This document shows, in pieces, positions 1 to 7,431 of a stretch of 33,223 nt of DNA. The stretch comes from Singulisphaera sp. GP187. Lineage in GTDB: Bacteria; Planctomycetota; Phycisphaerae; Phycisphaerales; SM1A02. How positions within the stretch are numbered: the first letter of the stretch is position 1; each line of letters starts with the position of its first letter. A model generated the notes under the pieces. The model saw only the letters and a program-made list of their open reading frames with translations. It was not told the origin of the DNA and did no database searches. The position numbers were made by a program, and so were the translations under genes. The stretch is taken from positions 1-33,223 of the forward strand of contig CAMBWI010000023.1 of the NCBI GenBank assembly GCA_945871445.1. Direction: 5' to 3'.

Positions 1-123
1 AGCGACGACATTAAAAATATTACCCACAGTCTCACCGAGGCTCTCAGTGATCGGAAAGAATGCGGAAAGCAACATCACAAATCCTGTAATGATTGCGATC
101 CACATCGGAATGAGGCGCTTCAT
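1..123 (-). CDS. Membrane protein, N-terminal part only (runs off the window)
   Basis: The minus strand from 123 down to the window edge encodes 41 residues beginning MKRLIPMWIAIITGFVML, a positively charged start followed by a hydrophobic segment, so an inner-membrane protein or signal anchor. The ATG overlaps the TGA of the upstream FnIII membrane-protein gene (ATGA, 120-123), so the two are almost certainly translated from one message. The family cannot be recognised from this fragment. In other genomes a DUF6754-type gene is often followed by another membrane protein, but I cannot confirm that here. Confidence 0.7.
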   Translation of the reverse strand, partial: MKRLIPMWIAIITGFVMLLSAFFPITESLGETVGNIFNVVA

Positions 124-1403
124 GATCCCAGCATTCCCTTCAGCCATTGGAGTGCGGCAGGCAGTACGCTCTGTGGTGCAATCGCAGCTCCAGTTGCAAG
201 CACAACTCCAATGATGATCAAGATTGCGGCGATTGCCTTTGAGAGATCCTGACCTTTGAGCGATCCAATTTGATCTGGTTCGCCGGAGAGATATGCGCTT
301 GCCGCCATAAATTCTTCGCCGATCAATGTGTAATCACATGCGGCGACAAAGAATGGAAGCTGACTACTTTCGGCCGTTCCTGCAATCTGAATTGCGCCGA
401 TTGAATTTCCGGTCTCGGCCAAGATCAAACTCTCTGCAAAGAAGCAGCCCATATAAAAACAAGCAGCAGGTTTTTCGCGCACCATACGCCCAGAGACATA
501 CGCGACGAATCCAAACTGCTCATCGGTGATGTATCGGATTGAATCGGCGTTGTATGCATCTGCTCGACCTGCGGCAAGGTATGACGCTTGCACAGCTTCG
601 CGTGCTGCTTCCATAACCAACGATCGACTTGTCGGCACTTCGATCGCCGCGTCGTATTCCGCAGCTGTTCTAGAAACATTTCCCAGCACGGTCAATCCCG
701 CGACAGTCTGAATGTTGTCCATGTCTTGAATGCCTGGCACAAACAAAATCGATCGCCCCATTTCTGTGGCACGGCCAACTGCATCCTTGATCGCTTCGAG
801 TGCTGCGATGCGGCGAACTTTCATAGGTTGACCTCGACGCGCAGCGAGGATGAAATAGATCACGCAACCACACACGAACAAAATGGCGCAGAATAAAGGC
901 ATTTTTGCGCCAATGAAGAAGTTCCAGTGACCTCTCACCGCCGTCTTCGTCATCGTCACAGCACTTGAACCATTTGGACTGACCGCGGTCACACGGAAGA
1001 AATAAGCGGAATCGACATTGAGTTTCGATGCAACCGCACTTGTCTCTGCGATGGGTACTTCTGTAACCAAGATCCAAGGGCCTTGACCAGCTTCGACCAC
1101 TTCACTTCCCTCGACAATCCACTTCGTTGCAGAAGTTGTTCCTGCAACAGGTTGCCACGAAACTTTGATCACGCCTCCCGCGTCCCAAGGAACATCTGCT
1201 CCAGTGATCGTAAGCGCCGCAGGTGGCGCAGTGACTTCTTGGCTCAGTTCGTTCAGCGAAACATTGCTGGAGGTGCTTAGTTTGTTTTCAGTAGTGTTTT
1301 CAGCAGTGGTCGCAATTGCGCCAAAAGAGCCCTGCGCAATGACAGAAAGAATGAACGCAATCGAAAGAATCTGCCAGCGATTTGCGGTTTCAGTCCAGAC
1401 CAC
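120..1403 (-). CDS. Membrane protein with fibronectin type III region and DUF6754-like domain
   Basis: 427 residues. A hydrophobic N-terminal segment (about 10-28) is a signal peptide or anchor. Residues about 58-155 look like a fibronectin type III fold (Trp/Tyr/Phe spacing, and a late strand ending in RVTAVSPNG). Membrane segments follow at about 167-188 and 388-410. The cytoplasmic stretch between them (FVPGIQDMDNIQT, then repeated Ala-rich helices and a YISGR-like strand) resembles proteins annotated DUF6754. That family name is from memory of similar proteins, not from a search. No enzymatic motif is visible. The start is GTG at 1403: in-frame upstream codons contain no ATG/GTG before a stop, and a TATCTT box lies six bases upstream. 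It is coupled by ATGA overlap to the truncated membrane protein downstream. Function unknown; probably envelope-associated. Confidence 0.7.
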   Translation of the reverse strand: MVWTETANRWQILSIAFILSVIAQGSFGAIATTAENTTENKLSTSSNVSLNELSQEVTAPPAALTITGADVPWDAGGVIKVSWQPVAGTTSATKWIVEGSEVVEAGQGPWILVTEVPIAETSAVASKLNVDSAYFFRVTAVSPNGSSAVTMTKTAVRGHWNFFIGAKMPLFCAILFVCGCVIYFILAARRGQPMKVRRIAALEAIKDAVGRATEMGRSILFVPGIQDMDNIQTVAGLTVLGNVSRTAAEYDAAIEVPTSRSLVMEAAREAVQASYLAAGRADAYNADSIRYITDEQFGFVAYVSGRMVREKPAACFYMGCFFAESLILAETGNSIGAIQIAGTAESSQLPFFVAACDYTLIGEEFMAASAYLSGEPDQIGSLKGQDLSKAIAAILIIIGVVLATGAAIAPQSVLPAALQWLKGMLGS

Positions 1404-1409
1404 GAGAGC

Positions 1410-1415
1410 AAGATA
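1410..1415 (-). promoter_or_regulatory. Putative -10 box, leaderless type, for the 120-1403 gene
   Basis: TATCTT on the minus strand ends exactly six bases before the GTG start at 1403, with no Shine-Dalgarno sequence between. This matches the TAnnnT-N6-start pattern seen at several other unit heads in this window. No clear -35 element was found. Inference only. Confidence 0.4.
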
Positions 1416-1471
1416 GTCCCATTTCAGAATTCATGCGAACGCACCGCCCGCGCAAATTTCATCCCCCCAAT

Positions 1472-2599
1472 TCAATCTCCAACAAGTTCAACATTCGCTC
1501 GCGGAACAGTCACGCGTTGCCCACTTTCGAGCGCAACTTCAAGCACGCGTGCCTTCGATCCCGAACCAAGAACCGCTGGCTGCTCTGGGAGCGCGTTTAC
1601 GGATCCCAAGAGTCCAAAGTGTGGATCGCGAATGATTCGAACAGGCGTACCGATATCCAAAATTCCAGCGGTTGCACCACCTGTGAAAATTTCACCAGAA
1701 CTTGCCTCACCGAGTGGAACTGCAATTTCTGGGCGCATCACACCTGCGCGAATCTGCGTTGCGCCGTTGACACTCGCCATTTTCCCCGCATGTGCAAGCA
1801 ACAATTGAAACGTTCGCTTTGCCATCGCGATATCGCCGAAGCCTTCAGTCACCAGTAATGTGATTCCAATCTTCTCACTGCCCGTGACTGCGACACCTAA
1901 GTCATATCCAAGAACATCGCGAAGATCCGCATCATCGATTCCACCGCAGATCAGCGCAGAGACTCCAACTTCACGCGCACGGCGAATGCCACCTGCGGTC
2001 ATTCGTGCGCCGCCGACAACGACCGCGCCTTTCATCGACGCATCAATATGCTCTTCGCGCAAATCTTCGGCGTGAGATTTTCCTGCGATCATCAATGGAC
2101 CCCAAGTTTCGCCGCCGACGCCGAAAATTCCCTGCACAAAGAGCGCATCGGTTTCAACCACAACGCCTTCGTTGGGGATCACTTCAATAATTTTCCCAGC
2201 GACATACGCGCAGACTTGCACCGGAGTCTGAGCACCACGAATGATGACCATGCCCGTAGATTCTGAAACGCTTTCGAGCGTTCCTGTCGCGGTTGATTTC
2301 GCTTCCGTCTTCATCATGCCGAAAATGCCCTTGCTTCTCGCGAGTGCATCACCCACTTGAACAGAATCGCCCACGCACTTCAGCATTAGGGGCATCAATT
2401 CAGCTGGATTGACGCTGAGCATTCCAGCAACCTTGATTGGAAAGACATCGCCTTCAAGAAAAGTCTGCGCAACAACGGTTTTTGCCGAAACGCTTTCGCC
2501 GACTTTCACTCGCACTTCGCCCGTGACAGGCAAAAGTCTCCGCACGCGGTATGTCGTGCGTGCTGTCACTTTTAATCCTGGTGTATATGCCTTTGCCAT
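1472..2599 (-). CDS. Uncharacterised MutL-associated protein with barrel-sandwich-like N-terminus
   Basis: 375 residues, no signal peptide or membrane segment, so cytoplasmic. Residues about 18-95 have the Gly-rich spacing of a barrel-sandwich (lipoyl/RnfC-like) fold, including VKVGESVSAKTVVAQ and VGDSVQVGDALARSKG. A middle region (about 185-290) contains KGAVVVGGARMTAGGIRRA and a LICGGIDDADLRD segment. The last 60 residues look like a small beta-barrel (KARVLEVALESGQRVTVPRA). No lipoylated Lys motif is obvious. It lies 27 bases downstream of the MutL-type ATPase gene on the same strand, which suggests an operon and a joint role. I recall this pair occurring together in other bacteria without a known mutase nearby, but cannot verify it here. 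Function unknown. Confidence 0.75.
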   Translation of the reverse strand: MAKAYTPGLKVTARTTYRVRRLLPVTGEVRVKVGESVSAKTVVAQTFLEGDVFPIKVAGMLSVNPAELMPLMLKCVGDSVQVGDALARSKGIFGMMKTEAKSTATGTLESVSESTGMVIIRGAQTPVQVCAYVAGKIIEVIPNEGVVVETDALFVQGIFGVGGETWGPLMIAGKSHAEDLREEHIDASMKGAVVVGGARMTAGGIRRAREVGVSALICGGIDDADLRDVLGYDLGVAVTGSEKIGITLLVTEGFGDIAMAKRTFQLLLAHAGKMASVNGATQIRAGVMRPEIAVPLGEASSGEIFTGGATAGILDIGTPVRIIRDPHFGLLGSVNALPEQPAVLGSGSKARVLEVALESGQRVTVPRANVELVGD

Positions 2600-2626
2600 T
2601 TGGATTTGCTTTTATTTGTTGCGAGA

Positions 2627-4414
2627 CTATTCGTAAACTTCCAGAGCTTTCAGCCATCGCTCGACGCACGCGCGTCGTTCAACTGCGGATGTCGGCAACT
2701 TCAGTGGACGACCTCGCGCATCAAGCACGATGCCGACTGTTCCACCACGCACTTCGCGCGTCACAGGCTCTCCAGGACCAGCGCCCATATCAAGTCCGCG
2801 TTCGGGGCGAACCTCAAGCATCCCAACTTCACCGTGACCAAAGCGAACGAGACGCATCTCGCCGCCGATCAATTGTCCTTGCGCGACAACTTCATTTGTT
2901 CGGCGCAGCGTGAAATCGAATGCAGGTCGACCCGCACGCACTTCTCCGCGTGGAGCAATACACCAACCAAGAACAACCAAACAGTCCTTCTCAAAAACTT
3001 CCATCGCCGCACGAGGATTCACAGATGCCAGCACTCCAAGGTGTGGCATCATGAAGATCGAGTCTTTTGCAAGTTCGGTAAAGCCTTCAGGTTCGAATGC
3101 ATCGATCATCATCAGCGCAGTCTGTTCCATTCGCGGAGCGTGACTGAGCACCCCGCCAGACGCCACCATCAAATCGAGTGCCATGTTGTCGACAAGTGAT
3201 CCGCCGGCTTCCTTCTGACTGAACGCGTCGCCAACTGTGCGCTGCTGCTGAACGCCTTTCAATGTTGTCGCGAAAGACTTGTGTTGGATATATGCCAATC
3301 GAAGTGCTTCTCGCGAAACTGCTTGCTCGAAGACGAGCGCTTCAAGTGTTTGGGGAATCGTCGTTGGACGAATCATCTTGTTTTTCACACGATTGCGAAG
3401 TTCGCGTTCATCCATATCCAGATGCACCCAGCGCAAGACGTTGTCCATTCCAGTTTCTGCGCAAACATTCGAGATGGAATAACTCATGCCAAGATTCGCG
3501 CTGACAGTTCGATTGAACACGCCACCGAAAACGCTGAACATATCCGTTGTCGCACCACCGATGTCAACTCCAACCACATTGATTCCACGACCCTTGGCGA
3601 TCGTTTGCAAGATGTCGCCCACTGCTCCAGGAGTTGGCATGATCGGCGCGTTGGCCCACGTCATCAGTTTGTCATAACCCGGCGCGTGCGCCATCACATG
3701 TTCAAGAAAGACATCATGAATTCTCTCGCGTGCGGGTCCAAGATTTTCACGCTCAAGGGTTGGCCGCAAATTGTCAACGACAGAAAGAGCAAAACCTTCG
3801 CCAGAGAAAACACGCTGGATTGTCGGTCGCGCTTCCTTGTTGCCAGCAAAGATCAGCGGCAATTTATATTCCCCGCCAAAGCGCGGACGCGGGCGAGCAG
3901 GCGCGATGAGTTCTGCAATCTCAATCACTTTCTTTGTATCGCCGCCATCTGTTCCACCTGAAACCAACACCATGTCCGGTCGGAGTTCGCGAATACGCTG
4001 AATCTGTTCGTGCGGCTTGCGGCGATCGTTGCTTGCGATGGTGTCCATCACGATTGCACCAGCACCAAGTGCTGCACGCTTCGCGCTCTCTGCGGTCATC
4101 TCGCGCACAACACCTGCGACCATCATTTGCAATCCGCCGCCTGCGCTTGAAGTCGATATATATAGATCACATCCATCGGGATCTGACGCATTCTTGCGGC
4201 GGATGATCGTGCCATCATCTGCGATGAGTTTGTATCCAGAAAGTTCCTGAAGTTCAGTCACAGAATTTGCGACGCCAAGCGTGACATCAGCAAATGGTTC
4301 TTCGACAGTCGTCGGCGCCTCGCCTCGAAACGTCTGTCGAAAGACACCGTCCTTTTCCTCGATGAGGATGGCCTTTGTCGTGGTACTTCCGCAATCAGTT
4401 GCAACGATTCGCAT
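2627..4414 (-). CDS. MutL/GlmL-family ASKHA ATPase (putative B12-mutase reactivase-like)
   Basis: 595 residues from the ATG at 4414. The open frame extends 50 codons further upstream, but that extension does not resemble the family and overlaps a thioredoxin relic. The N-terminus MRIVATDCGSTTTKAIL is the first phosphate motif of the actin/Hsp70/hexokinase superfamily. VSGGTDGGDT and, later, VVGVDIGGATTDMFSV supply further nucleotide-binding motifs. This matches the MutL/GlmL family, known beside glutamate mutase and ornithine aminomutase, where the protein is thought to handle or reactivate the cobalamin enzyme. No mutase subunit is visible in the window. The likely partner is the 375-residue protein immediately downstream. 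A TACTCT box lies nine bases before the start and there is no Shine-Dalgarno. The family assignment is good; the substrate enzyme is unknown. Confidence 0.85.
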   Translation of the reverse strand: MRIVATDCGSTTTKAILIEEKDGVFRQTFRGEAPTTVEEPFADVTLGVANSVTELQELSGYKLIADDGTIIRRKNASDPDGCDLYISTSSAGGGLQMMVAGVVREMTAESAKRAALGAGAIVMDTIASNDRRKPHEQIQRIRELRPDMVLVSGGTDGGDTKKVIEIAELIAPARPRPRFGGEYKLPLIFAGNKEARPTIQRVFSGEGFALSVVDNLRPTLERENLGPARERIHDVFLEHVMAHAPGYDKLMTWANAPIMPTPGAVGDILQTIAKGRGINVVGVDIGGATTDMFSVFGGVFNRTVSANLGMSYSISNVCAETGMDNVLRWVHLDMDERELRNRVKNKMIRPTTIPQTLEALVFEQAVSREALRLAYIQHKSFATTLKGVQQQRTVGDAFSQKEAGGSLVDNMALDLMVASGGVLSHAPRMEQTALMMIDAFEPEGFTELAKDSIFMMPHLGVLASVNPRAAMEVFEKDCLVVLGWCIAPRGEVRAGRPAFDFTLRRTNEVVAQGQLIGGEMRLVRFGHGEVGMLEVRPERGLDMGAGPGEPVTREVRGGTVGIVLDARGRPLKLPTSAVERRACVERWLKALEVYE

Positions 4415-4423
4415 GAACCAACA

Positions 4424-4429
4424 AGAGTA
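4424..4429 (-). promoter_or_regulatory. Possible -10 box for the mutL-like gene
   Basis: TACTCT on the minus strand, nine bases before the ATG at 4414. The spacing is longer than the six-base pattern at other genes, so support is weak. The intergenic stretch 4415-4497 shows nothing else. Confidence 0.25.
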
Positions 4430-4497
4430 GAGTCTGAAAGGGCATTCGGGAACTTCGGTCAACCAAGAAGATGGGTCTTTGCCAATTTTTTGCCTAA

Positions 4498-4734
4498 GTC
4501 TTCCATATTGACCGCCGTTTCTTTGATCAAAATTCCTTCTTTGAGCACCCGCCACGCATCGCATATGGATGCTTGTTCAAAGGTGATGAACTTGCAAAGG
4601 CGTATCGCATCAATGCAATCCCAACGCTCGTCATTATCAACAAGGGTGGAACCATTGCCAAAGCCAAGGTTGGGGCGAGTGGCAACCCAGAGAAAGACCT
4701 TCGCGAGTCGATCACGAAAGCATTGGCGAAGTAA
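4498..4734 (+). pseudogene. Thioredoxin/TlpA-like C-terminal remnant
   Basis: The open frame after the TAA at 4495 and up to the TAA at 4732 has no usable ATG. From about 4573 it reads LFKGDELAKAYRINAIPT, then LVIINKGGTIAKAKVGASG and a helical end. This is the last half of a thioredoxin fold: the cis-Pro motif (AIPT), the hydrophobic beta strand, the turn Asn-Lys-Gly-Gly and the C-terminal helix. The N-terminal half with the CxxC active site is missing in all three plus frames, because the sequence upstream is the start of the divergent mutL-like gene. About the first 25 codons of the open frame do not look like thioredoxin and may be frameshifted. The reading is a decayed or truncated gene, not functional as a redox enzyme. 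This is the only gene-poor stretch over 300 bases (4415-4743). Confidence 0.6.
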
Positions 4735-4743
4735 GCGAGCGAT

Positions 4744-5211
4744 TCACTTCTTCGTATCGCTGGCCTTGGTATCGCTGGCCTTCGTATCGCTGGCCTTGGT
4801 ATCGCTGGCCTCGGTATCGCTGGCTTTCGTATCGCTGGCTTTCGTATCGCTGGCCAAGCGCTGCTCTTCGAGCGCTTCAATTCGAAGGCACAAATATTCC
4901 ACCGCACCAGATCGCTCCAAAAATGTTGCGAGTGTCGACCATGTTGTTGGGTGGATGACAACCGAAACAAACGGCTGAAGAAAATGCATCGCTGCGGCTC
5001 CAACTCCAGAAAGCGGCCGACTGGATTCCAGAAAAAGCATCGCAGGCTGCGCCATTCTGCGCTTCACGATTTCCTGCGCTACGCGTTCGACAAGTTCTGC
5101 TTCATCTGGATTTGGCTTGGCAGGTCCTGGTGGCTCGATGTGAAATGCCTTTGCCCACCCTTTGCTCAATGCGCCGCGCATTCGCTGCCATGAATTTGAA
5201 TGATCGCTCAT
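4744..5211 (-). CDS. Unknown protein with C-terminal ASDTK pentapeptide repeats
   Basis: 155 residues from the ATG at 5211. The GTG two codons upstream is also possible, but the ATG gives a perfect ATGA overlap with the stop of the upstream gene. The N-terminal two thirds (SNSWQRMRGALSKGWAKAF, a charged helix EAELVERVAQEIVKRR, then a hydrophobic stretch FVSVVIHPTTWSTLATFL and a helix near LRIEALEEQ) resemble no family I know. The tail is seven tandem copies of Ala-Ser-Asp-Thr-Lys/Glu, then Lys-Lys-stop. The repeat is low complexity and hydrophilic and probably disordered. It is encoded by a 15-bp DNA repeat with only silent or near-silent differences, implying recent expansion. Translation is likely coupled to the membrane protein before it. 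Confidence 0.65.
   Translation of the reverse strand: MSDHSNSWQRMRGALSKGWAKAFHIEPPGPAKPNPDEAELVERVAQEIVKRRMAQPAMLFLESSRPLSGVGAAAMHFLQPFVSVVIHPTTWSTLATFLERSGAVEYLCLRIEALEEQRLASDTKASDTKASDTEASDTKASDTKASDTKASDTKK
4754..4858 (+). repeat. 15-bp tandem repeat, seven copies, in coding sequence
   Basis: Units begin with gtatcgctgg at 4754, 4769, 4784, 4799, 4814, 4829 and 4844. The last five bases vary slightly (ccttc, ccttg, cctcg, ctttc). The unit is a multiple of three, so copy number can change without breaking the minus-strand gene. Confidence 0.95.
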
Positions 5212-5627
5212 TGCCACACCTCTGGCGAAGTATGTGCGAGAGCGAATTCTCGAAGTTGCTTCGTTGTTTCTGCCGAAAGATTTGTGAAATCAAAAACCAA
5301 TCCTCGCAATTGTCCTCGCTGCGATGAGGAGCGCGCCAAGAGCGCACGCCGTTCCTGCCAGCGAATGCATCCAACTTCATTCCAACGAAGCCGACTCGTC
5401 GAAAGTGGATAGATGACCTCTGCAACTTCTGCATCGATGCGATATCGCGTTGCGAGAAAGAATCGTGTCAGCGACATGAATAGCCCAAGCGCGCTGATCG
5501 CTCCCCAGAACCAATCGCCCGCAAGTTGTGCGATCAATGTCGCAACCACTGCGATCGCCGCAACAGCCCAGAGTGTTGCGATTGGGCGCAAACGTGCGGG
5601 ATGAACCGTCCACTGCATCTGGGTCAT
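5208..5627 (-). CDS. Small membrane protein, unknown
   Basis: 139 residues from the ATG at 5627. In-frame alternatives are a TTG at 5666 and ATGs at 5639 and 5618, and none has a convincing ribosome site. Two hydrophobic segments form a hairpin near the N-terminus (LWAVAAIAVVATLIAQL and WGAISALGLFMSLTRFFLA). A soluble C-terminal part follows with Tyr-Arg-Ile-Asp, TSRLRWNEVGCIRWQERR and GLVFDFTNL. This layout resembles small bacterial proteins with a two-helix anchor and a PH-like cytoplasmic barrel, but that is only a structural impression. It is coupled by ATGA overlap to the repeat protein downstream and diverges from the kynurenine cluster, so it is unlikely to be part of that pathway. Confidence 0.6.
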   Translation of the reverse strand: MTQMQWTVHPARLRPIATLWAVAAIAVVATLIAQLAGDWFWGAISALGLFMSLTRFFLATRYRIDAEVAEVIYPLSTSRLRWNEVGCIRWQERRALLARSSSQRGQLRGLVFDFTNLSAETTKQLREFALAHTSPEVWQ

Positions 5628-5680
5628 AAGCACAATCATCGCAGAATATCCGCAGATTTGTCGCAAATGAGCAGCAGAAC

Positions 5681-5692
5681 TTGTTTTAACAA
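5681..5692. promoter_or_regulatory. Inverted repeat TTGTT-TT-AACAA upstream of the kynurenine cluster
   Basis: A 12-bp element with perfect 5-bp arms, 27-38 bases before the HAAO start and 15 bases before its putative -10 box. Its place suggests an operator, but no regulator gene is adjacent and such short palindromes arise by chance. Confidence 0.25.
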
Positions 5693-5706
5693 ACGATCGC
5701 TTTCGG

Positions 5707-5712
5707 TACGCT
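5707..5712 (+). promoter_or_regulatory. Putative -10 box, leaderless type, for HAAO
   Basis: TACGCT followed by exactly six bases and the ATG at 5719, with no Shine-Dalgarno sequence. It would make the first base of the kynurenine-cluster mRNA the start codon. No good -35 at 16-18 bases. Confidence 0.45.
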
Positions 5713-5718
5713 ACTTAC

Positions 5719-6333
5719 ATGAGCACCATCAATCCAACCGCGGTTGTCAACGCGCCATTTCCTGCGAATGATTCGCTGGGCGATCCCACTGGTTGGGACG
5801 GCGCTGGCGGCGTCGCAAGCGCGATCAATTTGTCTGCGTGGACCGCTGCGAATCGTCACTTAATGGTGCCACCAGTATCAAACAAATATCTTTTTAGCGG
5901 CAAGGATTTCTTTGTGATGTTGATCGCTGGCCCAAATGCTCGGAACGATTTTCATATGACGAATTCCGAGGAATATTTTATGCAGCTGCAAGGTGATGTA
6001 TCCGTGCGCGTTCGTGATGCCCACGGAATACGCGACATTATTTTGCGCGAAGGCGAAGCAATGTTCATTCCTGGTGGAGTTCCACATCGACCACAGCGAG
6101 GACCCAACACGCTTGGACTTGTTGTTGAGCGCAGACGCCCTCCGACCGAAACTGAGCACATGATTTTTTTCTGTGAGAAGTGTGACGCATTGGTCTATGA
6201 CCAAGAATTTGCATGCTCTGACATCGTCAAGCATTTTCGCGACGCAATGGAAGCATTCTGGGCCGACCCGAAACTCTGCACGTGCCCATCGTGCGGAACT
6301 CGCGTTCCAAAGCCTGCGCCACGAACAGCGTGA
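5719..6333 (+). CDS. nbaC: 3-hydroxyanthranilate 3,4-dioxygenase
   Basis: 204 residues. It opens the ring of 3-hydroxyanthranilate to 2-amino-3-carboxymuconate semialdehyde, using Fe(II) in a cupin fold. His79, Glu85 and His123 occupy the iron-ligand positions, with the same 6- and 38-residue spacings as His51/Glu57/His95 of the Ralstonia enzyme. A rubredoxin-like site is formed by Cys152, Cys155, Cys189 and Cys192 (CEKC and CPSC), the second metal site typical of the bacterial enzymes. The protein carries about 28 extra N-terminal residues compared with the Ralstonia enzyme. The ATG at 5719 is nevertheless favoured by the six-base spacing to a TACGCT box. It is the first gene of the plus-strand kynurenine cluster; ACMSD, which uses its product, follows after 81 bases. 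Confidence 0.95.
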   Translation: MSTINPTAVVNAPFPANDSLGDPTGWDGAGGVASAINLSAWTAANRHLMVPPVSNKYLFSGKDFFVMLIAGPNARNDFHMTNSEEYFMQLQGDVSVRVRDAHGIRDIILREGEAMFIPGGVPHRPQRGPNTLGLVVERRRPPTETEHMIFFCEKCDALVYDQEFACSDIVKHFRDAMEAFWADPKLCTCPSCGTRVPKPAPRTA

Positions 6334-6402
6334 ATAGAAAAATATCTTTGCTTGCTTTGGCGCAAGCGCCGCTGCGAAGGAAATTACTGACGCACGAATC
6401 GC

Positions 6403-6408
6403 TAAACT
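6403..6408 (+). promoter_or_regulatory. Putative -10 box, leaderless type, for ACMSD
   Basis: TAAACT, then six bases, then the ATG at 6415, with no Shine-Dalgarno. It suggests an internal promoter within the kynurenine cluster. Just upstream (around 6379-6390) there is no recognisable -35. Confidence 0.4.
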
Positions 6409-6414
6409 CTCATT

Positions 6415-7431
6415 ATGCGGCCCCCGCGCACTATCGACCTTCATACGCACATGCTCCCCGAGCGGTGGCCTGACCTTCGAGAACGATATGGGTCGGGAGG
6501 CTGGGTTTCGCTCGACCACTGCGCACACTGTCGCGCTCGAATGATGATTGACGGCAAACTGTTCCGCGAAATCGAATCCAATTCCTGGGATCCTTCGCGG
6601 CGCGTTTTGGAATGCGATGCGGCTGGAGTTGATATGCAAGTGCTTTCCACTGTGCCGGTGATGTTTTCGTATGGTGCGAAAGCCACAGATGCACACGATT
6701 TGTCGCAGTTGCTCAACGACCACTTTGCAGGAGTTGTGCGAGCAATGCCCGATCGATTCATTGCTCTGGGAACGGTGCCAATGCAAGATGCCGCGCTTGC
6801 AACGCGCGAGTTGGAACGCTGCGTGAAACAACTTGGATTTCCTGGCGTGCAAATCGGAACCAATATCAACGGCCAAGACTTGGACGATCCCGCATTCGCA
6901 CCATTCTTCGCAGCGGCGGAAGAACTTGGCGCCGCGATTTTCGTGCATCCATGGGATGTGGTTGGACGCAATGAGATTCCGCGCTTCTGGATGCCTTGGC
7001 TGGTTGGAATGCCAGCGGAAACTACGCGCGCAATTTGCACGCTTGCATTCGGCGGCGTACTCGACCGACATCCCACACTTCGGATTTGTTTCGCGCATGG
7101 TGGCGGATCGTTCCCATACATGCTCGGTCGCATCGAGCATGGATTCAATGCGCGCCCAGACTTATGCGCGACGCATTCGAAGACGCCACCACGCGATCAT
7201 CTCAAGCGACTCTTCTTTGACAGTATTGTTCTTGATGATGAGGCGCTGCGATATCTCGTGCGAACTGTTGGTGCAGAGCGCATTGCAATGGGATCGGACT
7301 ATCCATTTCCGCTGGGCGAAATCCCACCCGGGAAATTACTGCGCGCAGCAGATTGGATTACAGATGCGCAGCGAGCTCGGATGCTGGCAGGGACTGCAAT
7401 TGAATTTCTTGGTTTAGATTTCTTGGCTTAG
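6415..7431 (+). CDS. nbaD: 2-amino-3-carboxymuconate-6-semialdehyde decarboxylase (ACMSD)
   Basis: 338 residues, amidohydrolase-superfamily TIM barrel. It decarboxylates the unstable product of HAAO to 2-aminomuconate semialdehyde and so keeps carbon out of quinolinate/NAD synthesis. Zinc-site residues are visible: His10 and His12 (DLHTH), His178 (FVHPW), His228 (FAHGGGSFPY) and Asp295 (GSDYPFPLGE). These closely match His9, His11, His177, His228 and Asp294 of the Pseudomonas enzyme. Length is normal. The stop codon TAG lies inside a 14-bp tandem repeat that runs on into the spacer before kynureninase, so the last few residues (LGLDFLA) are repeat-encoded. The position between HAAO and KynU fits a catabolic kynurenine operon. 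Confidence 0.95.
   Translation: MRPPRTIDLHTHMLPERWPDLRERYGSGGWVSLDHCAHCRARMMIDGKLFREIESNSWDPSRRVLECDAAGVDMQVLSTVPVMFSYGAKATDAHDLSQLLNDHFAGVVRAMPDRFIALGTVPMQDAALATRELERCVKQLGFPGVQIGTNINGQDLDDPAFAPFFAAAEELGAAIFVHPWDVVGRNEIPRFWMPWLVGMPAETTRAICTLAFGGVLDRHPTLRICFAHGGGSFPYMLGRIEHGFNARPDLCATHSKTPPRDHLKRLFFDSIVLDDEALRYLVRTVGAERIAMGSDYPFPLGEIPPGKLLRAADWITDAQRARMLAGTAIEFLGLDFLA

Noticed and set aside
1424-1462. 12-codon possible leader peptide upstream of the DUF6754-like gene
   Set aside because: GGGGGG directly touches its ATG (wrong spacing), no regulatory amino-acid pattern or attenuator hairpin is visible, and the gene appears leaderless.
4415-4564. 50-codon upstream extension of the mutL-like frame
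   Set aside because: It does not resemble the family and precedes the conserved MRIVATDCGST start; the frame also crosses the thioredoxin remnant.
6363-6378. Possible terminator hairpin (GGCGC/GCGCC) between HAAO and ACMSD
   Set aside because: Stem is only four to five pairs, has no following U-run, and it lies between two genes of one pathway.
5878-7140. 420-codon open frame on the minus strand opposite HAAO and ACMSD
   Set aside because: It spans two clearly real, well-conserved plus-strand genes, crosses their boundary, and its translation (Cys/His/Arg-rich) matches nothing; a shadow of codon bias.
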